64,000 nucleotides of DNA from Comamonas sp. (lineage in GTDB: Bacteria; Pseudomonadota; Gammaproteobacteria; Burkholderiales; Burkholderiaceae_C). The DNA lies in NCBI GenBank assembly GCA_028690035.1, contig JAQVCA010000011.1, forward strand, positions 1-64,000, given 5' to 3'. Below, piece by piece: positions 9,097 through 18,146 of this stretch. Within the stretch, counting starts at the first letter, position 1, and every line of letters starts with the position of its first letter. Made by a program: the position numbers and the translations under genes. The notes under the pieces are model-generated. The model ran no database searches. It saw only the letters and a list, made by a program, of their open reading frames with translations, and was not told where the DNA came from.

Positions 9097-10308
9097 TTAG
9101 ACGCGCTCCAGCGCAAGGGCAATTCCCTGCCCCACGCCAATGCACATGGTGGCCAGGGCGCGGCGCCCGCCCGTGCGCTCCAATTGGCGCAGCGCCGTGA
9201 GGGCCAGGCGCGCACCCGAAGCACCCAGGGGGTGGCCCAGGGCAATCGCGCCGCCATTGGGGTTCACATGTGCGGCATCGTCGGGCAGACCGAGCTGGCG
9301 CAGCACCGCCAGACCCTGGGCTGCAAAGGCTTCATTCAGCTCAATGGTGTCCAAGCTGTCGAGCGACCAGCCAATGCGTGCCAGCAGCTTTTGTGTGGCG
9401 GGTGCCGGGCCAATGCCCATGATGCGCGGCGGCACGCCCGCAGCGGCTGCGCCGACGATGCGTGCGCGCGGTGTCAGGTTGTAGCGCTTCACGGCGGCGT
9501 CTGAGGCAATCAACAGCGCACAGGCGCCATCGTTCACGCCCGAGGCATTGCCTGCGGTAACGGAGCCATCGGGGCGCACCACGCCTTTGAGGCGGGCCAG
9601 CTGCTCCAGCGTGGTTTCCGGGCGGGGGTGCTCGTCTTGGCGCACCACCAGCGGCTCGCCCTTGCGCTGAGGGATGGTGACGGGAACGATTTCGCCGTCA
9701 AAAAAACCGGCGTCTTGCGCGGCCTTGCAGCGCTGCTGCGAGCGCAGTGCCATGGCGTCTTGGTCAGCGCGCGAGATATTGAAGTCTTGCGCCACGTTCT
9801 CAGCGGTTTCGGGCATGGAGTCGATGCCGTACTGCGCCTTCATCAGCGGGTTGACGAAGCGCCAACCAATGGTGGTGTCTTCCACGCGTGCTGTGCGCGA
9901 GAAGGCGCTGTCGGCCTTGCCCATGACGAAGGGCGCGCGCGTCATGCTTTCTACGCCACCGGCAATCATCAGTTCAGCTTCACCCGAGCGAATGGCGCGC
10001 CCGGCCATGCCAATGGTGTCCAGGCTGGAGCCGCACAGGCGGTTCACAGCGCTACCGGGTACGTCCACGGGCAGACCAGCGAGCAGCGCCACCATGCGTG
10101 CGACGTTGCGGTTGTCTTCACCGGCCTGGTTGGCGCAGCCATACAGCACGTCATCCATGGCGGCCCAGTCCACACCAGGGTTGCGCTCTACCAGGGCGCG
10201 CAGCGGAATGGCACCCAAGTCATCGGCACGCACACCAGCCAAGGCTCCACCGTAGCGGCCAAACGGCGTGCGTACGCCATCCACAATCCATGCGTTCATT
10301 TGCGTCAT
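9097..10308 (-). CDS. paaJ: 3-oxoadipyl-CoA thiolase (PaaJ/PcaF type)
   Basis: Cleaves 3-oxoadipyl-CoA (and 2,3-didehydro-5,8-dioxo analogues) with CoA to succinyl-CoA plus acetyl-CoA, the last step of the phenylacetate pathway. The 403-residue thiolase has the acyl-accepting cysteine in [13 protein letters not shown] (Cys92), the [13 protein letters not shown] motif, [19 protein letters not shown] with the catalytic histidine, and the C-terminal CIGVGQG cysteine. Its ATG at 10308 overlaps the TetR stop as ATGA, with AAAGAGAGC upstream, so its expression is tied to the regulator. Confidence 0.94.
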   Translation of the reverse strand: MTQMNAWIVDGVRTPFGRYGGALAGVRADDLGAIPLRALVERNPGVDWAAMDDVLYGCANQAGEDNRNVARMVALLAGLPVDVPGSAVNRLCGSSLDTIGMAGRAIRSGEAELMIAGGVESMTRAPFVMGKADSAFSRTARVEDTTIGWRFVNPLMKAQYGIDSMPETAENVAQDFNISRADQDAMALRSQQRCKAAQDAGFFDGEIVPVTIPQRKGEPLVVRQDEHPRPETTLEQLARLKGVVRPDGSVTAGNASGVNDGACALLIASDAAVKRYNLTPRARIVGAAAAGVPPRIMGIGPAPATQKLLARIGWSLDSLDTIELNEAFAAQGLAVLRQLGLPDDAAHVNPNGGAIALGHPLGASGARLALTALRQLERTGGRRALATMCIGVGQGIALALERV

Positions 10309-10967
10309 GTGTCTGCTCTCTTTGCATCCAATAAAGGGGGTGAAGGTGTGGCGGGATGAGCCGACGCCTGGGGCGGGCGCACAGCAGGAACCCCACCAAA
10401 AAATAGATTGGCCACGATGGGGGCCATGTCGGCGTAACTGAACTCGCCACCGGGGCGAAACCAGGTGAACATCCAATTGATCATGCCGAACAGCAGCATG
10501 GTGGTGGGTTTGGCCAGGCGCTCTTGCTCCAGATGGGGCCACAGCTGGGCCACCGTATCGGAGAACCCATGCGTGACATGGCGCTCAGCGCCCAGGATGC
10601 GCGCCTGGTCTTCTGGCGTCAGAAACTTGATGTCCCCCACCAGCACCCGATGGGCATGCTGCGCCTGGGCATACTCCGTCACAAAGCGCCGAATGAGCTC
10701 ACGCAAGCGTGGCTCAGGTGCCAGGCCCAATTCGGCCACTTCACTGACCAAGGTTTGCAAGCGCACTACGTGGTTTTCAGCAATATTGACCAGTAGGTCG
10801 TACTTATCGCGAAAGTAGTGGTACAGCGCAGGCTTGGACAAGCCACACGCCTCGGCCACACCGTTCATGGATGTGGCTGAGTAGCCGCGCTGCGCAAACA
10901 GCTCGGCAGCACGCTGCAAAATCAGCTCGCGCTGGTCGTCGTATCCAGATGATCGTCCTCGGGCCAT
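10305..10967 (-). CDS. paaR: TetR-family regulator of phenylacetate catabolism (PaaR-like)
   Basis: One-domain-sensor repressor of 220 residues. The N-terminal helix-turn-helix reads QRAAELFAQRGYSATSMNGVAEACGLSKPALYHYF, the standard TetR layout, and the C-terminal ligand domain is TetR_C_33-like. In betaproteobacteria TetR-type PaaR proteins repress paa genes until phenylacetyl-CoA binds. The location beside paaJ and the palindromes at 15177-15190 and 18150-18163 support that assignment here. GGAGGA lies seven bases before the ATG at 10967. It is the first gene of a unit extending through thiolase, transporter and paaH. No copy of the palindrome was found before its own start, so autoregulation is not evident. 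Confidence 0.85.
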   Translation of the reverse strand: MARGRSSGYDDQRELILQRAAELFAQRGYSATSMNGVAEACGLSKPALYHYFRDKYDLLVNIAENHVVRLQTLVSEVAELGLAPEPRLRELIRRFVTEYAQAQHAHRVLVGDIKFLTPEDQARILGAERHVTHGFSDTVAQLWPHLEQERLAKPTTMLLFGMINWMFTWFRPGGEFSYADMAPIVANLFFGGVPAVRPPQASAHPATPSPPLLDAKRADT

Positions 10968-11039
10968 GGGGTATTCCTCCTTTGTTTCTCTCAAGGGCAC
11001 TCAGGCGCAGGAGCGCGCCCGGGTGGCTCCACATTCAGA

Positions 11040-11084
11040 GCCAATATAGCCGCCCGCCGTTGCCTGATAAGCGCTGACAGCTAC
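11040..11084. repeat. TAGCT-family intergenic repeat downstream of paaE
   Basis: Read on the minus strand this is a compact TAGCTGTCAGCGCTTATC copy followed by a GCGGCTATATTGGCT end. It lies in the 152-base gap between the paaE stop (11120) and the TetR start (10967). It probably marks the end of the paaABCDE transcript. Confidence 0.6.
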
Positions 11085-11119
11085 GTTTCTTGAGAGAGGG
11101 CGGAAGGACATAGGTCGCC

Positions 11120-12205
11120 TCAGCGCTCGTCGAACGAGAGCACCACCTGAGGCGTCAGGGGACGGCACTGGCAGGTCAGCACAAAGCCGGCCTCCACCTC
11201 GTCTTTTTCCAGCGCGAAGTTGCGCTCCATGCGCACTTCGCCTTCCAGGCACTTGGCACGGCAGGTACCGCACACGCCGGAGGTGCAAGAAAACGGCATC
11301 TCCAATCCGGCGGCAGAGGCGGCATCCAGAATGCTGGGCTGCTCTTTGCTGAAGCTGAACTCGCGCTTGAGGCCATCGCGGAACACGGTGATCTGCGCCT
11401 TTTCAGCATCGCCTGCCTGGGCTTGGTGCACCGCAGCGCCCACTTGCTCGTTGCCCGACAGGGCCACGCCAAAGCGCTCAATGTGGATGCGCTCTTGCGG
11501 CACGCCTGCAGCCAGCAAGGCCGCTTGGGCTTCGTCGTTCATCTGGAAGGGGCCGCAGACAAACACTTCGCTGATTTGCTCGGGCTGCAGCACGCTGCGC
11601 AGGAAAGCACCGACCTTGTCGCGGTTCATCAGCCCCATGTTGATGGGCGCCTCGGTGTCTTCGCCTGAGAACACATGGTGCAGTGCCACGCGGGTGAGGT
11701 AGCGGTTCTTCAGGTCTTCCAGCTCTTCTTTGAACATGGTCGACTGCAGCGTGCGGTTGGCGTACAGCAGCGTAAAACGGCTGCCCGGCTCACGCGCCAG
11801 CGCGGTCTTCATGATCGACAGGATGGGCGTAATGCCGCTGCCCCCAGCAATGGCCAAGTAGTGGCGCTGCGCGCTGGGGTCCAGTGGCACGTAAAAGCGC
11901 CCTTGTGGGGCCATCACCTGGATGGTGTCGCCCACCTTCAGGTGTTCATGGATCCAGTTGGAAAACAGGCCGCCGTTGACGCGGCGCACGCCCACGCGCA
12001 GGTGCGCATCATCGACGCCCGCGCAGATGGAATAAGAGCGGCGCACGTCCTGGCCATCGATGGTGGTGCGCAGCGTCAGGTACTGGCCCTGGGTAAAACC
12101 AAAGACGGGGCGCAGCTCAGCGGGGACATCAAAAGAGACGATGACGGCCTCGGCGGTATCGGGCTCGATGGCGCACACGCGCAAGGGGTAGAAAGAGACG
12201 CTCAT
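11120..12205 (-). CDS. paaE: Phenylacetyl-CoA epoxidase reductase subunit PaaE
   Basis: Passes electrons from NADPH to the diiron centre of PaaA. The 361-residue protein has an FAD-binding domain (RRSYSICAGVDD, FSNWIHEHLKVGD), an NAD(P)-binding domain (LAIAGGSGITPILSIMKTAL, VFVCGPFQMND) and a C-terminal plant-type [2Fe-2S] ferredoxin domain with CTSGVCGTCRAKCLEG plus a later CQC. This is the family layout and length. The start at 12205 (MSVSFYPL) is preferred over the extra six codons upstream. It is the last gene of paaABCDE, 36 bases after paaD. Confidence 0.95.
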   Translation of the reverse strand: MSVSFYPLRVCAIEPDTAEAVIVSFDVPAELRPVFGFTQGQYLTLRTTIDGQDVRRSYSICAGVDDAHLRVGVRRVNGGLFSNWIHEHLKVGDTIQVMAPQGRFYVPLDPSAQRHYLAIAGGSGITPILSIMKTALAREPGSRFTLLYANRTLQSTMFKEELEDLKNRYLTRVALHHVFSGEDTEAPINMGLMNRDKVGAFLRSVLQPEQISEVFVCGPFQMNDEAQAALLAAGVPQERIHIERFGVALSGNEQVGAAVHQAQAGDAEKAQITVFRDGLKREFSFSKEQPSILDAASAAGLEMPFSCTSGVCGTCRAKCLEGEVRMERNFALEKDEVEAGFVLTCQCRPLTPQVVLSFDER

Positions 12206-12241
12206 GAAAGAAATTCGTCGCAAAAAATAGGGTTGATTGCC

Positions 12242-12829
12242 TCAGATGGGCTTGAAGTGCTCAAACGGCTCCTGGCACGCCAGGCAGCGATAGAGTGCTT
12301 TGCAGGCGGTCGAGCCAAAGGCCGACAGGCGTTCGGTGCGCTCGCTGTGGCAGTGCGGGCAAGGCACGCTGGGGGCTTGGCGCCGGGGCATGAAGCGCAC
12401 CGGCACACCGACGCTGGGGTCCACTGGGCCGGGAGGCGCAATGCCGTAGGCGCGCAGCTTTTCGCGCCCCTGGGCACTGATCCAGTCGGTGGTCCAGGCG
12501 GGCGCGCGTTGCATCACCACACGCGCCGGCCCCAAGCCAGCCGCGTCGATTGCGGCCAGCACGTCGGACTCAATCACCTCCGTGGCCGGGCAGCCACTGT
12601 AGGTGGGGGTGAGCACAATCTCCAGCATGCCGCCGTCCAGTGGTTGGCCTTCGGGCAGGCGCACATCGCGCACGATGCCCAGATCGCACAGCGAGACGGC
12701 TGGCACCTCCGGGTCGAGCACGGTGTGCAGCACTTGCCAGGCGTGCGCAATGCGGTCGCCTAGCGGCTGCAGCACCGGCGCAGGTGCCATGGGCGCTTGC
12801 AGGGGGGTGAGCTCAGGCAGGGCTTGCAT
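12242..12829 (-). CDS. paaD: PaaD, maturation factor for the phenylacetyl-CoA epoxidase
   Basis: PaaD is a MIP18/DUF59-type protein required for assembly of the epoxidase, probably for metal centre insertion. The 195-residue protein has the DUF59 core (WQVLHTVLDPEVPAVSLCDLGIVRDV, TPTYSGCPATEVIESDV) and a C-terminal zinc ribbon (CPHCHSE ... CLACQEPF). Its ATG shares a base with the paaC stop (TAATG), and GGAGGCG lies upstream. It is slightly longer than average because of a proline/alanine-rich start. Confidence 0.94.
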   Translation of the reverse strand: MQALPELTPLQAPMAPAPVLQPLGDRIAHAWQVLHTVLDPEVPAVSLCDLGIVRDVRLPEGQPLDGGMLEIVLTPTYSGCPATEVIESDVLAAIDAAGLGPARVVMQRAPAWTTDWISAQGREKLRAYGIAPPGPVDPSVGVPVRFMPRRQAPSVPCPHCHSERTERLSAFGSTACKALYRCLACQEPFEHFKPI

Positions 12830-13602
12830 TACCAAGCGCCTCCGGGGTAGCTGCGTTGCAGGTGCTGCATCTCAGCCAAGATGTAGCCCATGTGCTCGCT
12901 GTGGCGGCCCACTTTGCCGGTGCTGCGGAAAATGATTTCCTGTTCGGGCACGTCCAAGTTGGCAGCCGCCAGCAGTTGCTCCACGTCCTTCAGCCAGTCT
13001 TCACGCAGATCGGCCCAGCGTGGACCCAGGCCGCTGGCAACGGCCGCTTCATCGACCTCGTCGGCGCTGAACCACTCGGCGGTGTAGGGCCACAGCGTGT
13101 CCAGAGCCGCTTGCAGGCGGCGGTGCGACTCGGCGGTGCCGTCGCCCAGGCGCGCAACCCAGTCGCCATAGTGCTGCTGGTGGTAACGCGCTTCTTTGAG
13201 GGCTTTGCCCGCAATGGCGGCCAGCTCGCTGTCGCTGGAGTGCTGCAGGCGCTGCCACAGGTGTTTGAGCAGCGTCGCCAGCAGCGCATTGCGCAGCGAG
13301 GTGAAGGCAAAGTCGCCGCGAGGCAGCTCGGCCATGGTGACGTTGAAATAGTCGGGCTCGTTGCGCAGGAACGCCAGCTGGTCTTCATCGTGGCCACGGC
13401 CATCGATGGCACCTGCGTGCGTGAGCACAGCGCGGGCTTGACCAATCAGGTCCAGTGCCATGTTGGACAGGGCGATGTCTTCTTCGAGGATGGGGGCGTG
13501 GCCCGACCACTCGCAGATGCGCTGGCCCAGAATCAGGCAGGTGTCGCCCAGACGCAGCAGGTAACGGAAGGCGGGATCGGTGCCGATGCGAATGCTTTGC
13601 AT
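12829..13602 (-). CDS. paaC: Phenylacetyl-CoA epoxidase structural subunit PaaC
   Basis: Ferritin-like subunit that holds PaaA in the PaaA2C2 core of the epoxidase but lacks the active diiron site. The 257-residue protein contains ICEWSGHAPILEEDIALSNMALDLIGQAR and ARYHQQHYGDWVARLGDGTAESHRR, both typical of PaaC. The length matches the family. It starts 18 bases after paaB and is coupled to paaD by TAATG. Confidence 0.96.
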   Translation of the reverse strand: MQSIRIGTDPAFRYLLRLGDTCLILGQRICEWSGHAPILEEDIALSNMALDLIGQARAVLTHAGAIDGRGHDEDQLAFLRNEPDYFNVTMAELPRGDFAFTSLRNALLATLLKHLWQRLQHSSDSELAAIAGKALKEARYHQQHYGDWVARLGDGTAESHRRLQAALDTLWPYTAEWFSADEVDEAAVASGLGPRWADLREDWLKDVEQLLAAANLDVPEQEIIFRSTGKVGRHSEHMGYILAEMQHLQRSYPGGAW

Positions 13603-13620
13603 AAGTGTGCTGCCTTTAAG

Positions 13621-13935
13621 TTACATGTGGTTCACGGCCTGGGGCAGGACGTAGAAGGTGGGGTGGCGGTAGACCTTGTCTTCGGCCGGGTCGAAGTACA
13701 TGTCTTTGTCTGCCGGGTCGCTGGCCACGATCTGCTCGGAGCGCACCACCCAGACGCTGGTGCCTTCCAGGCGGCGGGTGTACACATCGCGCGCCATGTG
13801 GATGGCCATCTTGGCGTCGGCGGCGTGCAGGCTGCCGCAGTGCTTGTGATCCAGACCGGCTTTGCTGCGAACAAAAACTTCCCACAGGGGCCATTCGGTG
13901 GCGGTGGCTGGATTGGCAGTGTTAGAGGTGCTCAT
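13621..13935 (-). CDS. paaB: Phenylacetyl-CoA epoxidase subunit PaaB
   Basis: Small subunit thought to bridge the PaaAC core and the PaaE reductase. The 104-residue protein contains WPLWEVFVRSKAGLDHKHCG and DPADKDMYFDPAEDKVYRHP, hallmark PaaB stretches. The length is at the normal upper end. It lies between paaA and paaC on the minus strand. Confidence 0.96.
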   Translation of the reverse strand: MSTSNTANPATATEWPLWEVFVRSKAGLDHKHCGSLHAADAKMAIHMARDVYTRRLEGTSVWVVRSEQIVASDPADKDMYFDPAEDKVYRHPTFYVLPQAVNHM

Positions 13936-13952
13936 AATGGACTCGTTAATTC

Positions 13953-14002
13953 AAAATTAATAGCTGCTACCGCTGATGCTTTCAGCACTTCAGATTGATT
14001 TA
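13953..14002. repeat. Partial TAGCT-family repeat between paaA and paaB
   Basis: The 85-base gap between the paaA stop (14021) and paaB start (13935) holds TTAATAGCTGCTACCGCTGA followed by CTTTCAGCACTTCAGA, matching one arm and part of the core seen in the complete copies at 40446 and 61040. It lies inside an operon and is probably a degenerate copy. Confidence 0.55.
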
Positions 14003-14020
14003 TTTCTTTTTTTCAAGAAA

Positions 14021-15031
14021 TCAGGCCGCAAGGCGCTCTTGTTTTTGTTGCTTTTCGGCGTAGGCCAGCGCAGCTTCGCGCACCCAGGCACCGTCTTCCC
14101 AGGCTTTGACGCGGTCGCTCAGGCGCTCGCGGTTGCACGGGCCATTGCCGCCGACGACTTGCCAGAACTCATCCCAGTTGATGGCGCCAAAGTCGAAGTG
14201 CTGGCGCGCTTCGTTCCACTTGAGGTCGGGGTCGGGCAGCTCCACGCCCAGCACCTTGGCCTGGGGCACGGTGGCATCGACAAACTTCTGGCGCAGCTCG
14301 TCGTTGGAGACGCGCTTGATGCCCCAGCGCATGGACAGCGCGCTGTTGGGCGACTGGTCGTCGGGTGGGCCAAACATCATCAGCGACGGCCACCACCAGC
14401 GGTTGACGGCGTCCTGCACCATGGCGCGCTGGGCATCGGTGCCCTTTTGCATCATCACCAGCAAGGCGTCGTAGCCCTGGCGCTGGTGGAAGCTCTCCTC
14501 ACGGCAGATACGCACCATGGCGCGTGCGTAGGGTGCGTAGGAGCAGCGGCACAGCGGCACCTGGTTCATGATGGCGGCGCCATCAACCAGCCAGCCAATC
14601 ACACCGATATCGGCCCAATTGAGTGTGGGGTAGTTGAAGATGGAGCTGTACTTGGCGCGGCCCGAGTGCAGGGCATCGAGCAGCTCGTCGCGGCTGGTGC
14701 CCAGCGTTTCGGCGGCCGAGTACAGGTACAGACCGTGGCCGCCTTCGTCCTGAATCTTGGCCAGCAAAATGGCTTTGCGCTTGAGGGTGGGCGCGCGGGT
14801 CACCCAGTTGCCCTCGGGCAGCATGCCCACGATTTCCGAGTGCGCGTGCTGGCTGATCTGGCGCACCAGCGTTTTGCGGTAGTGCTCGGGCATCCAGTCT
14901 TTGGCTTCGATGAACTCACCGGCATCGATGCGCGTATCAAAACGCTCTTGCAGCTTGGCTTCTTCGGCGCTGCGCGGTGTCGGCGCTTGCAGGGCCTCTT
15001 TGCCCATGGTGTCCATGGCTTGGGTGTACAT
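14021..15031 (-). CDS. paaA: Phenylacetyl-CoA 1,2-epoxidase catalytic subunit PaaA
   Basis: Diiron oxygenase subunit that converts phenylacetyl-CoA to ring-1,2-epoxyphenylacetyl-CoA. The 336-residue protein has the ferritin-like metal ligands in [13 protein letters not shown] and [18 protein letters not shown], and family stretches such as [21 protein letters not shown]. The start at 15031 ([10 protein letters not shown]) follows AAAGGAGACGCC. It leads the paaABCDE operon. The promoter carries a 14-bp palindrome between its -35 and -10 boxes. Confidence 0.97.
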   Translation of the reverse strand: MYTQAMDTMGKEALQAPTPRSAEEAKLQERFDTRIDAGEFIEAKDWMPEHYRKTLVRQISQHAHSEIVGMLPEGNWVTRAPTLKRKAILLAKIQDEGGHGLYLYSAAETLGTSRDELLDALHSGRAKYSSIFNYPTLNWADIGVIGWLVDGAAIMNQVPLCRCSYAPYARAMVRICREESFHQRQGYDALLVMMQKGTDAQRAMVQDAVNRWWWPSLMMFGPPDDQSPNSALSMRWGIKRVSNDELRQKFVDATVPQAKVLGVELPDPDLKWNEARQHFDFGAINWDEFWQVVGGNGPCNRERLSDRVKAWEDGAWVREAALAYAEKQQKQERLAA

Positions 15032-15168
15032 GGCGTCTCCTTTTTCTAAACAATCAAATAAACAAAAGCGGCTGCGTGGTGTCCGGCAACGGCAACGGCA
15101 AGCGCAGGGGTGAAGCAAGGGTGGTGTTCTGCATGACGAAAATGTCTCCTGATAAGAATGAAGCACTG

Positions 15169-15197
15169 TCTATACAACCGACCGGTCGGTCGAAGAA
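15169..15197 (-). promoter_or_regulatory. Predicted paaA promoter with PaaR-like operator
   Basis: On the minus strand a weak -35 (TTCTTC, 15197-15192) and a -10 (TATAGA, 15174-15169) are 17 bases apart. The spacer contains the perfect palindrome ACCGACCGGTCGGT at 15177-15190. A repressor bound there would block polymerase. The same sequence with one change lies before paaN at 18150-18163. Promoter boxes are by eye; the palindrome is unambiguous. Confidence 0.75.
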
Positions 15198-15315
15198 GGG
15201 GCGTTTAAAAAACCTTCCCGCCCCCCAAAGCCAACCCTTGTTCCCAAGGTCAGCTTCTAACCGGGCCTGCCCACAAGCAAGCCAGCGGTGTTGCTCAAGC
15301 CGCGCTGCTATTGAT

Positions 15316-16629
15316 TTAGCGTGGCCGTTGGTCGATCACGCGGCGCGCCTTGCCCACCGGCGTGCGTTCAATGGTGCCGAACTCCAGCACGTCCACTTTG
15401 GTGGTGATGCCCACCAAGGTCTTGATGCGGTGTTGCAGCCAGTCGCTAATGGCTTTAACGTCTTCGAAAGTGCTGTTGGCGCCTGCTTGCAGCTCGCAGC
15501 GCACGGTGACCTTGTCCAGGTTGCCGTCGCGCGTGACGTTGAGTTGGTATTGGCCCGACAGCTGTTGGTGCTGCAGCACGATCTCTTCGATCTGCGTGGG
15601 GAACATGTTCACCCCGCGGATGATGAGCATGTCGTCCGAGCGGCCCACGATCTTGCCCATGCGGCGGAAGCTGCGCGAGGTGGGGGGCAGCAAGCGCGTC
15701 AGATCGCGCGTGCGGTAGCGGATCATGGGCAGGGCCTCTTTGGACAGCGAGGTAAAGACCAGTTCGCCCTCGGAGCCATCGGGCAGCACTTCGCCGGTTT
15801 CGGGGTCGATGATCTCGGGGTAGAAGTGGTCTTCCCAGATCACCGGGCCGTCCTTGCTTTCCACGCACTCGCAGGCCACGCCGGGGCCCATGATTTCGGA
15901 CAGGCCGTAGATGTCCACCGCGTCGATGCCTGCCTTGCTTTCGATGTCGTGGCGCATGGCCTCGGTCCAGGGCTCGGCGCCAAAAATGCCCACCTTGATG
16001 GAGCTGTCGCGCGCATCCAGGCCCTGGCGGCGAAACTCTTCAATGATCACCTGCATGTAAGACGGCGTGACCATGATGAGGTCGGGCTTGAAGTCTTGAA
16101 TCAGCTGCACTTGCTTTTCGGTTTGCCCGCCCGACATCGGCACCACCGTGCAACCCGCACGCTCGGCGCCGTAGTGCGCGCCCAGACCGCCGGTGAACAG
16201 GCCATAGCCGTAGGCAATGTGGATCATGTCGCCCGGACGACCACCCGCTGCGCGAATCGAGCGCGCCACCAAGTTGGCCCAGTTGTCGATGTCTTGGGCC
16301 GTGTAGCCCACCACCGTGGGCTTGCCGGTGGTGCCCGACGATGCATGCACGCGCATCACCTGGTTGCGCGGCACGGCAAACATGCCAAAGGGGTAGTTGT
16401 CGCGCAGGTCTTTTTTGTAGGTGAAGGGGAACTTGGACAAATCGGCCAGGGTTTTGAGATCGCTGGGATGCACGCCCTTCTCGTCGAACGACTTGCGGTA
16501 GTGCGCCACGTTGTCGTAGGCGTGCTGCAGCGACCAGCGCAGGCGCTGCAATTGCAGCGCCTGGATTTCGTCGCGGCTGGCGGTTTCGATGGGATCAAGC
16601 TGCCCGGGGGCAGAGCGGGTGGCGGTCAT
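15316..16629 (-). CDS. paaK: Phenylacetate-CoA ligase PaaK
   Basis: Activates phenylacetate to phenylacetyl-CoA with ATP and CoA, the entry step of the pathway. The 437-residue AMP-forming ligase has the P-loop-like HASSGTTGKPTVVGYT, YGLSEIMGPGVACEC, the YRTRDLTRL hinge region and a C-terminal domain with IIRGVNMFPTQIEE. The length is standard. The start at 16629 has TTTGGAGAAAACC upstream. It follows paaI in the paaG-paaI-paaK unit. Confidence 0.96.
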   Translation of the reverse strand: MTATRSAPGQLDPIETASRDEIQALQLQRLRWSLQHAYDNVAHYRKSFDEKGVHPSDLKTLADLSKFPFTYKKDLRDNYPFGMFAVPRNQVMRVHASSGTTGKPTVVGYTAQDIDNWANLVARSIRAAGGRPGDMIHIAYGYGLFTGGLGAHYGAERAGCTVVPMSGGQTEKQVQLIQDFKPDLIMVTPSYMQVIIEEFRRQGLDARDSSIKVGIFGAEPWTEAMRHDIESKAGIDAVDIYGLSEIMGPGVACECVESKDGPVIWEDHFYPEIIDPETGEVLPDGSEGELVFTSLSKEALPMIRYRTRDLTRLLPPTSRSFRRMGKIVGRSDDMLIIRGVNMFPTQIEEIVLQHQQLSGQYQLNVTRDGNLDKVTVRCELQAGANSTFEDVKAISDWLQHRIKTLVGITTKVDVLEFGTIERTPVGKARRVIDQRPR

Positions 16630-16688
16630 GTGGTTTTCTCCAAATCTGAATTTTTTTATAGGTGGTGCAAGGGGCACGGCCAGGGCGG

Positions 16689-17135
16689 CTAGTCGGGCAG
16701 GGCCACCGTGGAGCGCCCCTTCATGGTGTAGGAGCGGCCACGGAACACGGCCACCAGCTCACCGCGCTGGTTGCGCACGGTGACGTCGTACACGCCCGTA
16801 CGCCCGGCGCGCGACACCTCCACGCCTTCAGCGGTCAGCACATCGCCTTCGCGCGCTGGGGCGACAAAGTCGATCGTCAGGCCCGAGGCCACCGTCATCT
16901 CATTGCCCGCATTGCAGGCAAAGGCAAAGGCCGAATCGGCCAGCGTGGTAATGAAGCCGCCGTGGCAGGTGGCGTGGCCGTTGAGCATGTCGGCGCGCAC
17001 GGTCATGGTCATCGTGGCGCTGGTGGGGCTGATGGCCACCACCTGCATGCCCAGCGCCTGCGAGGCACCATCTTTGGAGTACATCGCCGTGCGCACGTGT
17101 TCGGCCAGTTGTTGGGGGGTCAAAGTTGCGGACAT
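16689..17135 (-). CDS. paaI: Hydroxyphenylacetyl-CoA thioesterase PaaI
   Basis: Hot-dog-fold thioesterase that releases CoA from dead-end ring-hydroxylated phenylacetyl-CoA products. The 148-residue protein contains NGHATCHGGFITTLADSAFAFACN, with the family HGG motif and catalytic aspartate region, and GLTIDFVAPAREGDVL. Start is the ATG at 17135 (MSATLTPQQ). It is flanked by paaG and paaK. Confidence 0.95.
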   Translation of the reverse strand: MSATLTPQQLAEHVRTAMYSKDGASQALGMQVVAISPTSATMTMTVRADMLNGHATCHGGFITTLADSAFAFACNAGNEMTVASGLTIDFVAPAREGDVLTAEGVEVSRAGRTGVYDVTVRNQRGELVAVFRGRSYTMKGRSTVALPD

Positions 17136-17155
17136 CGGACAAAACAAGTTAAAGA

Positions 17156-17205
17156 AAAGAAGAGCTACAACCGCTTTCTAGACAAGGCTAAAGTCCAGAT
17201 TTCTT
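17156..17205. repeat. Partial TAGCT-family repeat between paaI and paaG
   Basis: AGAGCTACAACCGCTTTCTA followed by GACAAGGCTAAAG resembles the left arm of the intergenic repeat family. The 113-base gap between paaI and paaG holds nothing else recognisable. Confidence 0.4.
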
Positions 17206-17248
17206 ATAAATTCTGAACCCTCGCAGTGCGGCTGAATGCCAGAGCCCA

Positions 17249-18052
17249 TCAGCGGTCGGTGAACTGGGGTGCGCGCTTTTGCGTAAAGGCTTGCACGCCT
17301 TCTTGGTAATCGTGGGCATGGCCCAGGCGGCGTTGCAGTTGTGCTTCTTGCGCCAGGGCGCTGGGCCAATCCATCGCCAATGCAGCGTCCATGGCTGCGC
17401 GCGTGGTGACCAGTGCCTGCGTGGGCATGGCGGCCAGGCGCTGCGCCAGGGCCTGGGCTTCGCTGGCCAGCGCCTCATCGTCCACACAGCGCCAGATCAG
17501 GCCCATGCGCTGCGCTTCTTCGGCGCTGAGCTTGTCGCCCAGCAGCGCCAAGCCCAAAGCATTGGCGCGGCCCACCAAGCGCGGCAGCAGCCAGGTGCCA
17601 CCGCTGTCAGGCAGCAAACCAATCTTGGCAAAGGCTTGGATAAAGCTGGCCGAACGCGCTGCCAGCACCAAATCGCAACCCAGCGCAATGCTGGCACCGG
17701 CACCGGCGGCCACGCCATTCACTGCGGCCACCACGGGCACGGGCATAGAGCGCAAACGCAGGCACAGCGGGGCGTAAAAGCGCTCTACCACGTCGCCCAA
17801 ATCTTTGGCGGGTGCGCCGGGTGTGGTGTCGGGTGCCACCGCGGGGTCGGCCAAATCTTGGCCAGCACAAAAACCGCGACCGGCGCCGGTCAGCACCACA
17901 CAGCGCACGCTGGCATCGCTGGCAGCAGCATTCAAAGCGGCCAGCAGCTGGGCGTGCAGCTCGGTGGTAAAGCTGTTGAGGGCGGCGGGGCGGTTCAAGG
18001 TGATGGTCTGGACAGCGCCGGACTGAGACACCACAACAAGGGATTCGGACAT
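17249..18052 (-). CDS. paaG: Ring-epoxide isomerase PaaG (enoyl-CoA hydratase family)
   Basis: Converts ring-1,2-epoxyphenylacetyl-CoA to oxepin-CoA and also moves the double bond of later intermediates. The 267-residue crotonase-fold protein has LNRPAALNSFTTELH, TGAGRGFCAGQDL (oxyanion-hole loop; the CAGQDL form is typical of PaaG), VNGVAAGAGASIALGCDLVLAA and FAKIGLLPDSGGTWLLPRLVG. The ATG at 18052 is used rather than the TTG at 18061. No strong ribosome site is seen. It heads paaG-paaI-paaK and is divergent from paaN. Confidence 0.92.
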   Translation of the reverse strand: MSESLVVVSQSGAVQTITLNRPAALNSFTTELHAQLLAALNAAASDASVRCVVLTGAGRGFCAGQDLADPAVAPDTTPGAPAKDLGDVVERFYAPLCLRLRSMPVPVVAAVNGVAAGAGASIALGCDLVLAARSASFIQAFAKIGLLPDSGGTWLLPRLVGRANALGLALLGDKLSAEEAQRMGLIWRCVDDEALASEAQALAQRLAAMPTQALVTTRAAMDAALAMDWPSALAQEAQLQRRLGHAHDYQEGVQAFTQKRAPQFTDR

Positions 18053-18146
18053 GGAGGACAAAGCAGCGGAGAGGGAGGATGGAAGCGAAAAATGAAATCG
18101 GTTGTATGCGCCGCAAAAGCAGTTTTGCGATACATCAAAAATACAT

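Noticed and set aside
10968-11119. PaaR operator in front of the TetR gene
   Set aside because: No copy of the ACCGACCGGTCGGT palindrome or a one- or two-mismatch version was seen; the gap holds a TAGCT-family repeat instead.
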